Below, piece after piece: positions 34,856 to 46,209 of a DNA stretch of 64,000 bases (position 1 is the stretch's first letter; each line of letters opens with the position of its first letter). Both the position numbers and the translations under genes were made by a program. Under the pieces are notes generated by a model, which did not search any database, had not been told where the DNA came from, and worked only from the letters and a program-made list of their open reading frames with translations. Origin of the DNA: Xanthostigma xanthostigma (taxonomy: Eukaryota > Arthropoda > Insecta > Raphidioptera > Raphidiidae); NCBI GenBank assembly GCA_963575645.1, contig OY754470.1, positions 5,340,501 to 5,404,500 of the forward strand. The letters are read 5' to 3'.

Positions 34856-36616
34856 GTTATATCGATATTTTTTACCCATGCCTAAGCATTAATACAATTG
34901 CATTTAACAGAAATCAGGTCTTTAGAGACGATGTGCTCGAACGTTTAAATTTTGTTGCTGATATATTCTATAATAAAAGCATCTCTTTATATGATACATC
35001 TACATTTGTATTGCCGGATGATGTATTGCCGTCTTGCCGCATATGTACATACACGTTATATACTGGACTCTATATCATTTACGAGCCCACAGCTGAATAA
35101 ATTGATTCAGGGATATTCTGCACAGAACCGACGGAAACAAACTGGCGGCTCACAAGACCGACGCCTGCAACCAACGATGGAATTATAACCGACGAGCGTG
35201 ACATGACAATGCTCCAAAAGCATCGATTCTCTGGTCCGCGATGACAAAATGCGAAGAGTTCGATTTTTGAGTCAAAAAACCTACCAAGCGCTTGTCGGGT
35301 TTCGCAGTGTTCTTATGACGTATTTACGGGTCGCAATCGTTGCTTGACACTAATAAAAGCAGAATGTGACCTACCAAAAAAACCAAGTAAATATCGACAG
35401 GTACACTAGTGACATCGGACGGTTTTTTATATAGCCGTGGTTCTTGTCTCCGCTATTGTAATAGAAATATGGCAGTCATATAAAACTATAACCATAAGGA
35501 AAGATCAATTTGTTTATATCTTCAAATCTTAGATTAACGTCTGAATAGAATTAACTCTACAAATAAATAAAATTATCGACCAGTTTTTTAAATAATGATA
35601 CAAATTTCTTTAAAAGAGGTATTTTGGAGATGTTACATATAAAATCTAATAAAAATTGTCTTAATGCTCAATTAGATACGGAAAATTTAAGTATTATTTT
35701 GAAATAATATTTTGTTTTTAGTGAATTTTTTCTTTCTTTTTAGGTAGTTAGATATCCATGACTACTTATTAAAAATTGTTTGTTATTAATTTAAGTAGAT
35801 ACTAATTAATTTTTATATTTTTTTTTTGGATTATTTATTATAAGCTCCAAATCCGGACCGAAACTTCATCTATTGAATTATAATTTTATAACTTTTTGTC
35901 AATATACCTACAGTTTGAAAAAATTGGTCGATAATTTTATTTATTTGTTTATATCTTGTTCAAAACAATTTTAGTATTTACAAAGTGCCGCTCTCTTGAT
36001 TTTTTCAGATTTTTTAATCTCGGAGGGGCGCCAACCCTTATTGAATATGTATGCCAATGAATTCTTAAAATTCAAGACCCGTCTGTGTTTTAATGGTATG
36101 ATTCAAAGATAAAATCTAAGAATGATAAAAAACAAGTGGATATTTCAATACTTTGTCATACGGTACAATGATGCAAAATTTATAGTTGAATAATTCAATC
36201 AATTAAACAATTCGAATCACCTGTAAATGTACAGGATGAATACAGATTAGGTGCATTCTTTGTTACATAAATTATATATTAAATATAAATATTATTTATG
36301 TAACCGTTTTCAATACGTTAACATGGTTTTGAACATACATTTGTGTTTATATAAGTATGCATATGAGTACAGTAAAGTACAGATTATACGCGATTGAAAT
36401 GAAACGGCAGCGACAACCGTAGAACCACTTAAAAATACAAATGTTTATACACTTTGATTTTATTTCACCCCTTCAGAGTTGTTTTTTGAGACAAACACTA
36501 GCCTGGGTCCTTCCCCAGGATTAAATCTCTCTCCTTGCCAAATTTTATCGAAATCTGTTCAGCGGTTTACACGTGACAGCGCAACAAACAAAGAACCAAC
36601 AAACAATATAATATTT
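34856..36616. other. Unassigned region
   Basis: 35510-35560 contains TCTTAGATTAACGTCTGAAT, shared with an arm of the palindromic insertion at 47964-48139. Around 35135, AACTGGCGGCTCACAAGACC resembles a retrovirus-like primer-binding site, but no LTR pair is seen. 36470-36600 has CAGCGGTTTACACGTGACAG-type repeat sequence. The rest is featureless. Confidence 0.35.
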
Positions 36617-37042
36617 AGGCCGCTGCATATGAGGCTAGTAACGCTGCTAGATTTGCCTACTAGTTTTCTAGCGCTGGTTTTCTTGATTGCTGTTCTCGCT
36701 TCACACGAGACTATTTTCCAAGCTTTGTTTTGTGGATAGATCTGGTGCGTGCGCAGTGATAGTTCGAATATAAACAGTAAACACAGAGCAAAACGTGTCT
36801 TGTCTGACTCTGATCAGAATGACGTCATTATGGTTTGTGGGCGTTTGTTCAAGTGACCACGTGACAAGATACTGCTTCCTGATAGCAGCAGATCTAGCAG
36901 GGAAAATAGTCTCTGTTCTAATTTTAAAACCTATCTTGTGAGCTAGCAGGCCAGCCCGCAGTGACGTCATTTCCAGCTTCGTACCCAGCCTACCGGCTAG
37001 CAGAACTCCTAGCAGCGTTTCTAGCCTCGTGTGCAGCTGCCT
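36617..37042 (+). mobile_element. TIR MITE family G, complete copy
   Basis: Terminal AGGCCGCTGCATATGAGGCT and, at the other end, CTCGTGTGCAGCTGCCT are inverted copies extending into CGCTGCTAG/CTAGCAGCG. The interior has TGGGCGTTTGTTCAAGTGAC. Flanks are TTT and TTA, close to a Harbinger-type 3-bp target. Copy 56167-56561 is inverted; fragments lie at 1-172 and 44390-44500. Confidence 0.85.
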
Positions 37043-37045
37043 TTA

Positions 37046-37494
37046 ATTAGGATGCAGAATGCAGATACTTATTAATGATAATGGCGGGGTTTAAGGTTCG
37101 ACTTTCTACCGTTTCTACCGTTCGAAGCAGATAATTTGAGCATTACTGTAGCATATATGCAAGGGCGGTTCGGTCGTGATATGACCATACTGCTTACAGA
37201 GCAGTTTGTGTAAAAACCTCTTTATGACAAACATTCAATTATACTTAAGTTCAGAGCGTGACAAATTTTCACTGATCTGTTGGCATGAATGTCAGGATAG
37301 GATCTGATTTTATTATCGGCTTTTTGAATTAAAATAGCTGGAAGATTTATATCAATCTAATATATTACGATTTATTACAAGTTAAAATCAAGAAAATATG
37401 TATGACAGAAACATTCACACGCAACGAGCTACAAACTATTTCAAAGTTTATGGGCGAAATAAAAAAAAGAACAGTTTTTGGAGTTACTCTTTAA
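37046..37494. other. No recognised feature
   Basis: No gene or repeat recognised. Confidence 0.4.
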
Positions 37495-37715
37495 GAAACG
37501 GTACGGAAATTGTATGAGTAGTAAAATCAATTGGTGAGGCGTTACGCTCCGCCGCTTCTAGTGTGGCGTTACGCTCGGGCGCTTCAAGAGACAAACATAC
37601 ATATCTTTAGAAATAACGTGCGAAAGAATAAGATGGAGTACATTACACAGCGTATCTAAAGGGTAAACTCCAGTCGTGCGTCAGAGCTGACACACACACT
37701 TTTTTTGACCTTCAT
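37495..37715 (+). repeat. Repeat R5 with doubled GGCGTTACGCTC motif, copy 1
   Basis: GGTGAGGCGTTACGCTCCGC followed 27 bp later by GTGTGGCGTTACGCTCGGGC, then AGACAAACATACATATCT, GCGAAAGAATAAGATGGAGT and CGTGCGTCAGAGCTGACACA. It matches 48354-48612 in inverse orientation. No coding sequence. Confidence 0.8.
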
Positions 37716-37860
37716 TTTTACGTCTGTATAGCGGTATTACGCAATGATTCAATTCACACTAGTGCGTAAAGTAGGCAGAAAGCTGAAAGCCTTGAACTGC
37801 GCAAGAATCCCAAACTTTCTGTCTTTGTGGTGTAACTGCTTTAGTCTGTCCTATTAGGCG

Positions 37861-38350
37861 AGGAGCCAGCAATCCTGAATTTCAAAAATATCTTGGTATG
37901 CGAGCGTAGAAACAGCCGGAAATATCGCGCATACCAGTTTTTATTATATAGTTATATTATATGTTATCATAGCACGCATACCAAGATATTTTTGAAATTG
38001 ACATTAAAACACATAAAATAAAAAAAAAGGATTCCGTGATAATGGAGAAATTGTAACCCCTATCACGTCATCATTTAAATAGGTTTGCGGGACTTTTCCG
38101 GTTAAAAAACATTGGTCGGCCGGATTTTTTCTGAATAAGTACGAAATTTTGCACAAAATTACCTCTAGGAAAGATCAAAATCCGCGATGACAGGGAAACA
38201 TTAAAGACATTTAACAATATATAATTTTATTTAAAACGTTTTCGGCTAATAAAATCCACGCCGCATCTTATTCGTCTACGTGTAAACTTTCAATTTTCAT
38301 TAAAAATTGTATTATCCTTAATCACGGAGCTTTCAGGATTGCTGGCTCCT
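37861..38350. repeat. Nested inverted-repeat element
   Basis: The outer 19-bp inverted repeat AGGAGCCAGCAATCCTGAA / TTCAGGATTGCTGGCTCCT (37861 and 38332) encloses a second, inner repeat AATTTCAAAAATATCTTGGT..CG (37878) and its inverse (about 37975-37999). Probably a MITE. No target duplication found. Confidence 0.75.
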
Positions 38351-38352
38351 GG

Positions 38353-38763
38353 ACTATATATATTGCATCTCATTTGCAAACGACAAAAAACGATTACGAA
38401 ATAATTATAATTCCACAATAATGTACAGTAAACCTGAACATTAACGTTAAACAAGGGCAGTCGAATGCGACCCTGCTTATGTTAGTTTTATATTGCACTT
38501 TTACGAATATGAATAACTATAATTTTAATTTCATGCAATTTCAACACTGAGCGTATAAAACAACTACAGCCAAAGCTTCTTCAGTCATCCCGCCTGTACC
38601 TACTTGCCCTACTCCTCCCCCCGGCCCCTTTTGACGCTTCACCTGAGCGACCTCTATTGAATTTAACTGACACGGATAATATCGTTTATATCGGTATTTA
38701 ATATTTATACACAACGAAGACAGCTAAATGAAACATTATATTATCTCGAATTTATGTAGTTTA
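38353..38763. other. No recognised feature
   Basis: A short pyrimidine-rich patch (about 38588-38640) only. Confidence 0.4.
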
Positions 38764-38998
38764 CTAGCCATCCCGCCCGGTTTCACCCGGGTGCAAAAGA
38801 ACGAATGAAGTGGAAGATCATGAGTACGCGCGTTCTACTTAGTTTACCAAGATGAATGTTGTGTCCAAATTTCATGATGATCGGAGTTACCGTTCAAAAG
38901 TTTTTGTCGGACGGACAAATTTTCAGTTATATTAATTTGCAACATTTTTCATTGATGCTCCGCTCCTATCGGTCGTAGCGTTATATTATATAGCGTTA
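38764..38998 (-). mobile_element. Helitron, 3' half
   Basis: Minus strand ends GGGCGGGATGGCTAG before T, with the CCCGGGTGAAACCGGGCGGG hairpin zone. The 5' half with TCTATACTAATAT is missing. Confidence 0.8.
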
Positions 38999-39880
38999 TA
39001 TTGCTATCTTGCAACCCTATTGCGCATCTGTGGATGAGAGTAAGTATTCAAATATCGCTATTAAAAAATAGGGGTTGGTGGTAGAACGGTGAAAATTTAG
39101 GGTTATAAGTATTTTTTAGTGGCAAATCATAATCAATTAAATATTTCTTAAGAGAGGTCACTTTACGTGAGAAGTAGAGACTAAAAATTTGAAAATACGT
39201 GGACTGGACCATTTTCATGTCGCCATATTGATTACGTCACGAGTAAACTCCTCCCATTAATTGTCTGATGCCAATGCATGTGAGCTCTAAATTCGTGTCA
39301 ACGGCAATAGTAAAAGAAGAAAACGAAGTGTTTAAGCAGATTTGATCGCCTAGCTCTATTTGAAACAAGGAATGCCGTACCTAATATCTTCTAATTAAGA
39401 ATATTGGAATTGCAAATGCAGCGTTGCATATCACAGTATGCCATAGTAAAATAAATACCATTATTCTAGAATACCTGTGGCGTAAACAGCCGCGGAATAT
39501 AAATACAAATCAAGATATATTTGTATTTATGTTTGCTTTCAGTTTCTAAGGAAATATGCTTTGAATTAATTTCACATAAAAAGAAAGCACTTGGTACGCA
39601 AACTACCTATAATAGTTCTTACATCTTCAATACGGTGTACAGGGTGTTAAAAAGTCTTCGAATTTAGGAATCAAAAACTCTTTCGGAATTAATTGCACGA
39701 CTCGCGTTCGATAGCCTGCTTTTCTCGTTCTCTGTAAACTTTACAAGTCTTGTTTCGATACTCGCTAACGACCCCGATTGTCGAGCGTCTATAATTCACT
39801 ATCCCTATCACGATGCGGTGTCTTTCTCTTCTCGGTTGCCAGATTTCACGAAAAATCACGTCGAAACAGCCATCTCTAGT
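38999..39880. other. Unassigned, locally CG-richer
   Basis: 39660-39880 is richer in CG and holds a 92-codon minus frame (39689-39967) with an Arg-rich product lacking a recognised domain. It might be the 5' part of a transcript, but nothing proves it. Confidence 0.3.
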
Positions 39881-40134
39881 TAGGCCAGTAAATTGAAGAT
39901 GAAAACATTTCCACAAAACCGCAAAAGGGTGCAAATTTGAGGGAATATTTATATAAGTATGATACACAATCTGTCAAAATTGCACCTTCGTACGATAACT
40001 GGAGTTTGTCCAAAAAAACGTTAAAGATTGTGTTTCATCAGTTTTTTATTTGTATCAATTCAATATATTGTAATAATGGAAAAGTTCTAATTTCCGAATT
40101 AGGGGAAACTGACTTCGTCGTTTTACTGGCCTAT
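39881..40134. mobile_element. Candidate 254-bp TIR element (hAT-like ends)
   Basis: TAGGCCAGTAAA at the left and TTTACTGGCCTA at the right are perfect 12-bp inverted repeats. The flanks (TCTCTAGT and TAGATAAT) are not a direct duplication, so the call rests on the TIR alone. Confidence 0.45.
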
Positions 40135-41074
40135 AGATAATAGATTAGATGAAATTATGTCTCTGCAGTGGAAAAAATGTCACACGCTTTTGTTTCCAGT
40201 ATACAGACTTCTCAGAGATCGATGATCCACATAGCTCCACTAATTACTGTGATCCTAGTACTGTTTTATTTTTAGTACGTTTGTAGATAGGGGTGTGGCA
40301 CATAGTAATTGTACATTATTTGGCGATGATCCACCATTTTGTCGAAATTCCTCGAGATCACTTCTTGTCGTGCCCAGATCTAGACAATAATTTCATTTCT
40401 TGATCTCATAACAATCAGAATAGTATAGAGTCGATATACCGTTAATGTTTCATGTTTTCCTGATACACTATATGAGTACAGTGTGGTTTACCAGTTGCGC
40501 TTCCAGCGGGGTTGGTTTAGGACTTCGGTACTACAATACAAAGTAATGTTACTCATAAAATACTACTCATAAAAATACAGGACTGTGAGTTTGTTAAAAG
40601 CAATCTCAAATTTAGTTGAAATTTCCAGTGATTATCAACGATCATTCTTTGCATCAGGCTAAAATCGTATCTTCGAAGAAGTTTTTAAATGGAAAGGATG
40701 GTAGCGTCACGGCTACGTCATCGTGGCGTATCATTGGTGGGAAATTATCCATAATGATTGCTTAATTATAAATTATAGACGCATGACAGCTGAGGTCATA
40801 AGTGTTTTTTATACTTAATTCACTGAATGTTTAAAATATTTAACCAAAATCCCGTATATTCCAAAAATAATTCGAATACGGTGAAACCAAAAGAAGGGTC
40901 ATGTGTTTCGCGTGTTTATCGTTGTACAGTTGGTATAAATTTAATATGCGTTTCCTTCTAAAGCTTAAAACCAATCCCGATCTGTTCTCCGCTTAAACAG
41001 ATAATTTCATTTCCTGCACTCCTGATGATTCCGTTTCTTGATTTTTTCGATACACTGTTAATATTACATCGCAA
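40135..41074. other. No recognised gene
   Basis: No coding signal or repeat recognised. Confidence 0.4.
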
Positions 41075-41175
41075 GGGCCGAAAGTGAGATATTCTTGCCC
41101 TGATGCCTGAGGCGAAGCCGAGGGTATCATGAAGCGCAGAGCAACAAGGTTATCACACCTTCGGCCAGTGTGGTG
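41075..41175. repeat. Diverged copy of the 63841-63956 palindrome family
   Basis: GGGCCGAAAGTGAGATATTC, GAAGCGCAGAGCAACAAGGT and CTTCGGCCAGTGTGGTGTAT correspond to the arms of the 63.8-kb palindrome but no longer pair well. Confidence 0.6.
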
Positions 41176-41369
41176 TATACTATTTTTCTTCACACCTCCG
41201 TCGTAAGCACGCTTAATTAATTACGTATTAATTACATTAAAACACAGATAAATTCCAAGCAAGCTTTGAATTTATACTTAAATACACAAATGACAGCTGT
41301 TCGCGATTATTAGCTAAAATGTAAAAGGGTTGCTATAGAAACGACATCTAAACAACAGTTGATTGGTTG

Positions 41370-42200
41370 TTGCACATACCGCTAAACTAGCGGTATGAGC
41401 TTTATTATCGCTTTGTGCGTCAGAGCTGACTTTCGTTTATATAAGAAGTTATATCTAAGTTAATTTCACACGAAATCCATTCAAATTGAAGCTTTTTGAA
41501 AAGAGGAGATTCTAATCTATAAAATAGAACCATTTTTAAATCAATTCGAGTTCATAAATACTATTAAAATTGTACGTAAGTACGTACGTACGTACGTAAG
41601 TACGTACGTCACGACTCTACAGATCGCAATTTTGGTCGGATTGCCTTGGGTTATATTTTATTCACTTTGTTTACTATCAGACCAGAACCCTATTTAAATT
41701 CACTAAAATGTGTTCAGTAGTTTAATTTTTATAAACAGTTTTATTTTATTATTTTTGACAGCTAATAGTTCAAAAAAACAATATAATAATTGCTGTGTAA
41801 ATATAGTGTAATCCATAAAACAAGTGCTACACTTCTATACCGTGATAACACCACTACACGTATTAGGCCGCCGTGGCGTAATGGTTATGCCGTTGGATCC
41901 CCAAGGGCAAGGTCCTGGGTTCGATTCCTTACGAAATCATTGATTTTTTTCTTTTTTTTTTCTTTTTATTTTGTTTTATTTTATTCCACTTGATATTAAT
42001 TATATATTATATTATGTATAGTTCTTAATTTTTTTTATTTTTGCAAACTTAAAAAAAAATATTTTTTCAATTTTTAATTATTTATTTCTTTAAATTTTTA
42101 AATCTTTTTAAATTTATTAAAAATATTTTTTAATTGTTATTGTTTTATCATACAGTGGAAAACTTGCGGGATGTGCACTTTTGGTTTTGCCAACTATTTT
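41370..42200 (+). mobile_element. Hairpin-headed element with tRNA-like core, copy 2
   Basis: Same as 34008-34855. The hairpin differs by one base (GAGC for GTGC at its end). The GTAC run at about 41574-41612 is expanded while an adjacent stretch present in copy 1 is missing. Insertion is supported by the uninterrupted homologue at about 63625-63645. Near identity of the copies suggests recent movement or conversion. Confidence 0.85.
41866..41938 (+). pseudogene. tRNA-like segment, copy 2
   Basis: Same A box (TGGCGTAATGG) and B box (GGTTCGATTCC) as at 34521-34593. Confidence 0.7.
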
Positions 42201-42354
42201 TGCTTTACGACCGCCCGAACGTACGAACTTTCCGCATTTGGGCGTGTCATCCTATACCAAGGAGTAAATGTTAGACTTTCTACCTTACAATTGGTGCCGA
42301 AAGTAGGCACTTTCGATCGTGATATGAAGAAAAAGAAAGTATTCTCTAAAAAAA

Positions 42355-42976
42355 CGAGTGTGCTTTAGACCACACGACTGAAGTAAAACTTCTTCCTGCC
42401 ATAATTTGTTATTATTCACCCGAAAATTCACAAAATATGCACTTTAAAATGAATTTACAATTTTATTCACTTTAAACGTAGAATATTTAATGTATTAACA
42501 ATATATTAATTTTTAAATTGTTCAAGAACGAAATGAACAGTGTAATGTAAGAAGAAAGAAATATAAACATAAAGATAATGAAATCTAAAAGTAATACATT
42601 GCAATTACTTAGCTCTCGTTGGATTTTAAGCGTAAGTCTTTATGAAATATTATTTAGCTCTGCAAGAAGTAGGTTTACAAAACTTTTTTCTGTCACCCGA
42701 TAGCGCCACTGGCAAGTAAAGTATGTGTCATTCTATTGTTAGTACTGCTTATATTTTCGGACACCGGATGGCGCCACTAGCCAGCGAAGTATTTGTTACG
42801 GCCACCTGAAGGCGGTACTAGCCAGTGCAGTATTTGTCATCCTTTTTCTATCTTCACTAACTTATATCTCCCTCTCAACTTCCGTTCGCCTCGCCCAATC
42901 ACGCTTCCGTAAATCTCTCGTCAGGCATTCACCAGCTTACTCCCCAAGTCAAGCGCGCGTAAAGAAGTTTTACTTA
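42355..42976 (-). repeat. MITE family GAAGT, copy 2
   Basis: Inverted copy from CGAGTGTGCTTTAGACCACA to AAAGAAGTTTTACTT. It contains an extra segment around 42770-42840 (GGCCACCTGAAGGCGGTACT) that duplicates the neighbouring GGCGCCACTAGCCAG block. Confidence 0.75.
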
Positions 42977-42985
42977 AAAAAATTT

Positions 42986-43549
42986 CACTTGAAAAGCGAA
43001 CTGCAATCGTGACAAACCGTACTGCAGAGTGGCGAATTATAACAATGCCATTTATATCTGATTCGATACTGTGTTTTGTTTTCGTGACGGAGCACAGTAC
43101 AGTCATGTCGATGTCACTTCTAATTTACATCGAGTGCAAACGAAATGAGACTTGACTACAACTATATTGCCCACGCTATAGCTCGCTAATGAGAAATGCA
43201 ATCCACACTGCAGGTATTCCTCTATATATATACAGGTACGCTATACTGTGCGATGCTTAACAGAGATCAGTGGCGCCAACTGAACCTTCAACATTGGACT
43301 GCAATATAATGCGAGACACCATCGACGCCGATACATAAAATAGCAAAAGGACGTCTGTCTGTAATTTCACACCTATACGAGAAAGCGGGCGATACCAAAG
43401 TGTGTCTACTGTATTAGTATCAGTACTAGTGTGACCTGTGCGAATTATTCCTAATAATTATCACTTTACAAAATAATTTTTTAAATATGATTGCAAGTAT
43501 TCAAATCGTTTCTAATTTTGCACACTGCTTATAACGTTCTTCTTTTTGT
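42986..43549. other. No recognised feature
   Basis: No gene or repeat recognised. Confidence 0.4.
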
Positions 43550-43850
43550 TGTATTACAATATGTAGCTCAGATGACAGATCGAAGAAATATTTAACTAAA
43601 ATTGTCATATAGAGGCGCAAGTAGCAAAAGCGTTGAGCTAAGCCGTCAGATGGCATCATGCAGCACTGCTGTGACGTTGTTCAGCGTTGCTCGCTGTTTC
43701 AAAATTAAAGCCGTCAGATGGCCGTATGCAGTATTGTGTCTGTTGTATTACAATATGAAGGTCAGATAACAGATCGAAATGTTGACGTTGTTTCAAAATT
43801 AAAGCCGTCAGATGGCAGACGTTGTTCAGCGTAGCTGTATTTTAATTAAT
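43550..43850. repeat. Degenerate tandem repeat, AAGCCGTCAGATGGC
   Basis: AAGCCGTCAGATGGC occurs three times (about 43639, 43708, 43802) with interspersed GACGTTGTTCAGCGT (two to three times) and TGTTGTATTACAATATG (twice). The units are scrambled rather than regularly spaced. Confidence 0.7.
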
Positions 43851-44124
43851 TTACAAAAACAAAAGCAATAATAAATTTTTTAGTTGTCGATGTCAGTATA
43901 GAGAAAGCAATTATCTGTAAAATGATATATAATTTATGTGGAGAAATTGTGAGGTTTTTTCTAAAAAGGGAGGCAAACATCTTTAACCTTATAGCGTATT
44001 AATATATATGTTTGCTCAAAAACCGGTAAATCGAACCTGATGCCCTATTACAGTTTTAGTATTAAAATTTTAAAGTACCTACCGTATTTTTCGGACTAAA
44101 TATATAATTATCCTATCAGCAAAA

Positions 44125-44335
44125 CTGGTGTAGAATTTACTATCTCACTTTGTATACACGACCCAGTAATTGATTTTTAAAGCCATTCCCTTTTCACTGT
44201 GCAAAAAAACGCCATCGCATCGACACGACCCTGTAATTGTTTTTTTAAAGAACTCCCCACAAACGCCTTCCCATTATCACTGTGCAAAAAAATGCCATCG
44301 CGTCGACACGACCCCGTAATTGTTTTTATGCCGGG
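44125..44335 (+). repeat. Minisatellite-bearing repeat, second copy
   Basis: The same leader and ~85-bp units as 2098-2260, here with three GACC(C)(C)GTAATTG repeats. Unit number therefore varies between copies. Confidence 0.75.
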
Positions 44336-44389
44336 GGATATTTAGTCAAGATGATATTTTGTCGGGGGATATTTTGAACTGTTATACTG

Positions 44390-44500
44390 CGCGCGCAGCA
44401 GATTCATCCACAAAACAAGCTTAAAAAGACTTCTCGTGTGAAGCAAGCACATAAAAGCAAATAAGAAAACTAAGTAAATCCAGCCTAAATTTCTTTTGCG
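44390..44500 (-). repeat. MITE family G fragment
   Basis: CATCCACAAAACAAGCTTAA, TCTCGTGTGAAGCAAGCACA and AAATCCAGC correspond to the inverse of the central part of family G. Confidence 0.65.
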
Positions 44501-44523
44501 TCATCCCTTCATTTCATGAATAA

Positions 44524-44883
44524 CTAGCGGTCCCACCCGGTTTCATCCGGGTGCAAAAGAACGAATGGGGGGGGGGAGAGACATGATTACGCACATTCAT
44601 CTTAATTTACCGAGATGAATGTTGTGTCCAAAATTCATGATGATCGGAGTTAACGTTCAAAAGTTTTTGTCGGACGGACAAATTTTAAGTTACATTTCAC
44701 AACATTTTTAATTGATGCTCTGCTCCAATTGGTCGTAGCGTGATATTATACAGCCTATAGGCTTCCTCCATAAATGGGCATCCAACAAATTTTTTGTTTC
44801 AATTCGAACCAGTACTTCCTGAGATTAGTGCGTTCAACCAAACGAACAAACAAACTCTTCAGCTTTATATATTAGTATATAGA
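44524..44883 (-). mobile_element. Helitron, complete 360-bp short form
   Basis: Minus strand starts TCTATATACTAATATATAAA after A and ends GGTGGGACCGCTAG before T. It lacks the tRNA cargo of the long forms, so it shows the ancestral or uncargoed layout. A G-run (about 44568-44576) is characteristic of the family. Confidence 0.85.
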
Positions 44884-45449
44884 TAAAAGAGACGCTACTG
44901 ATCGATACTGCAAAAGAAAACTCTATGATCGAAATTTATTAAATGATCAATCCACATGCTGTGCTAAAAAAATAGGTCCATTAGTTCAACTATTTAAACA
45001 CACTTATTTTTATTTAATAGCATTGACATTATGTCAAGTAGATGCTAAACAAATAGTTGTAAAATAAATAAACCTGCGCGAAAATTGTCTCGCGCATTTA
45101 AATTCCAATATGGCGAATCGTAAAAACAGAATCGTTATTATTATCGCCTTATCAACTTTGCACGCAACATCCAGAATATAACTTTCAAATGTTTCATTGA
45201 CGTTCAACGGCCTATTGATTCAAAAACATTCGCGCATTTTAGTTTCCTGTTTTGTAACATCATAATATACAAAACTGGACCATTAATTTGCTGATTTTAA
45301 TTAGAGAAACTCGTCACAGATTTAAATGCACGCAATGTTAGAAGATTTTAATTTGATTCAAATTTTAACGCTCGGATATCTCTGTCTTTTAAATTTTGAA
45401 TTGTTTGTAATATTAAACGTGTGATTCCGTATAGATGCTTGCCATTTCA
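44884..45449. other. No recognised feature
   Basis: AT-rich sequence with no signal. Confidence 0.4.
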
Positions 45450-45678
45450 TCTATACTAATTATTATAAAAAGATAAAGTTTGTATGTAGGAGGTTATCTC
45501 CGAAACTGCTTATCCGATTTCAAAATTTTTTTCACCAATATTTAGAATGGACCCTCAGGGTGGATATAGGCTATATATTATCGCGTTGAAAAAAAGAGCT
45601 TTTTGTGAAGACTGAAGACCAATTTTGCAACGTAAGTCGACGAAAAAACGGTGGCAATCTATAAATTCGGAAAGCTAG
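45450..45678 (+). mobile_element. Small Helitron
   Basis: Starts TCTATACTAATTATTATAAA, shares AGGAGGTTATCTCCGAAACT with 29411-29570 and AAAAAACGGTGGCAATCTAT with 30284-30482, and ends AAAGCTAG after an internal loss of the terminal hairpin. Confidence 0.75.
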
Positions 45679-45740
45679 AACATTTATAAGGTTATAAGAT
45701 CGTGTTTACATCGATATCAACAGACATAAATATTAAAAAT

Positions 45741-45815
45741 ACCGCCACCAAATACATGGTCATTTGATGCTGAAAAAAGTTTTCAATTCAACTTGAGTCT
45801 AAAAATTCCAATACC
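45741..45815 (+). pseudogene. Partial inverted copy of the exon-like sequence at 46210-46450
   Basis: ACCAAATACATGG is followed directly by TCATTTGATGCTGAAAAAAG. In the opposite-strand copy about 45 bases lie between these blocks. Later bases (CTTGAGTCTAAAAATTCCA) are diverged. Two inverted copies around a Helitron suggest duplication of a fragment rather than two genes. Confidence 0.6.
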
Positions 45816-45826
45816 TATATATACTA

Positions 45827-46173
45827 CTATAACGTTCCCGCTCGGTTTCACCCGGGTGCGAAAGAACAAATGGGGGGGAGGTACATGAGTATACGCACAT
45901 TTATCTTAGTTTACTTAGATGAACATTGTGTCCAAATTTCATGATGATCGGAGTTACCGTTCAAAAGTTTTTGTCGGACGAACAAATTTTTGTGATACAT
46001 TTTGCAACATTTTTCATTGATGCTCCGCTCCTATTGATTGTCACGTGATATTATATAGCCTATAGCCTTCCTCAATAAATAGGCTATCCAACAATTTTTT
46101 TTTTTAATCCAAACCAGTAGTTCTTCAGAACAAACAAACAAACAAACTCTTCCGCTATATATATTAGTATAGA
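45827..46173 (-). mobile_element. Helitron, short form with mutated 3' end
   Basis: Minus strand starts TCTATACTAATATATATAGC and contains the GTTACCGTTCAAAAG block (inverse). The end reads CGGGAACGTTATAG, i.e. CTAG changed to ATAG, so mobility is probably lost. It lies between the two inverted copies of the exon-like sequence. Confidence 0.75.
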
Positions 46174-46209
46174 TATATAATACATATATATCATAATATA
46201 TATCTCCAC

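Larger units (their letters stand above)
41176..42330 (+). mobile_element. Possible BEL/Pao-type LTR remnant, interrupted
   Basis: 41176-41369 and 42201-42330 correspond, in reverse order and inverse strand, to contiguous sequence at 63500-63855. Shared blocks include AAAGGGTTGCTATAGAAACG and GTTAGACTTTCTACCTTACA. The second block ends ACA followed by ATTGGTGCCGAAAG, which looks like an LTR end plus primer-binding site of BEL/Pao elements. The 831-bp element at 41370-42200 is inserted inside. The LTR 5' end and any coding part are not identified. Confidence 0.4.

Noticed and set aside
34789-35100. 103-codon plus frame
   Set aside because: It begins inside the repeat at 34008-34855 and continues into unrelated sequence. 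No domain recognised and no splice or tail signal.
39689-39967. 92-codon Arg-rich minus frame
   Set aside because: It overlaps the candidate TIR element at 39881-40134, and its composition reflects CG-rich DNA rather than a protein family.
46031-46180. C-terminal half of the longest minus frame as protein
   Set aside because: The frame runs through a recognisable Helitron, so only the part upstream of about 46210 can be considered exon-like.
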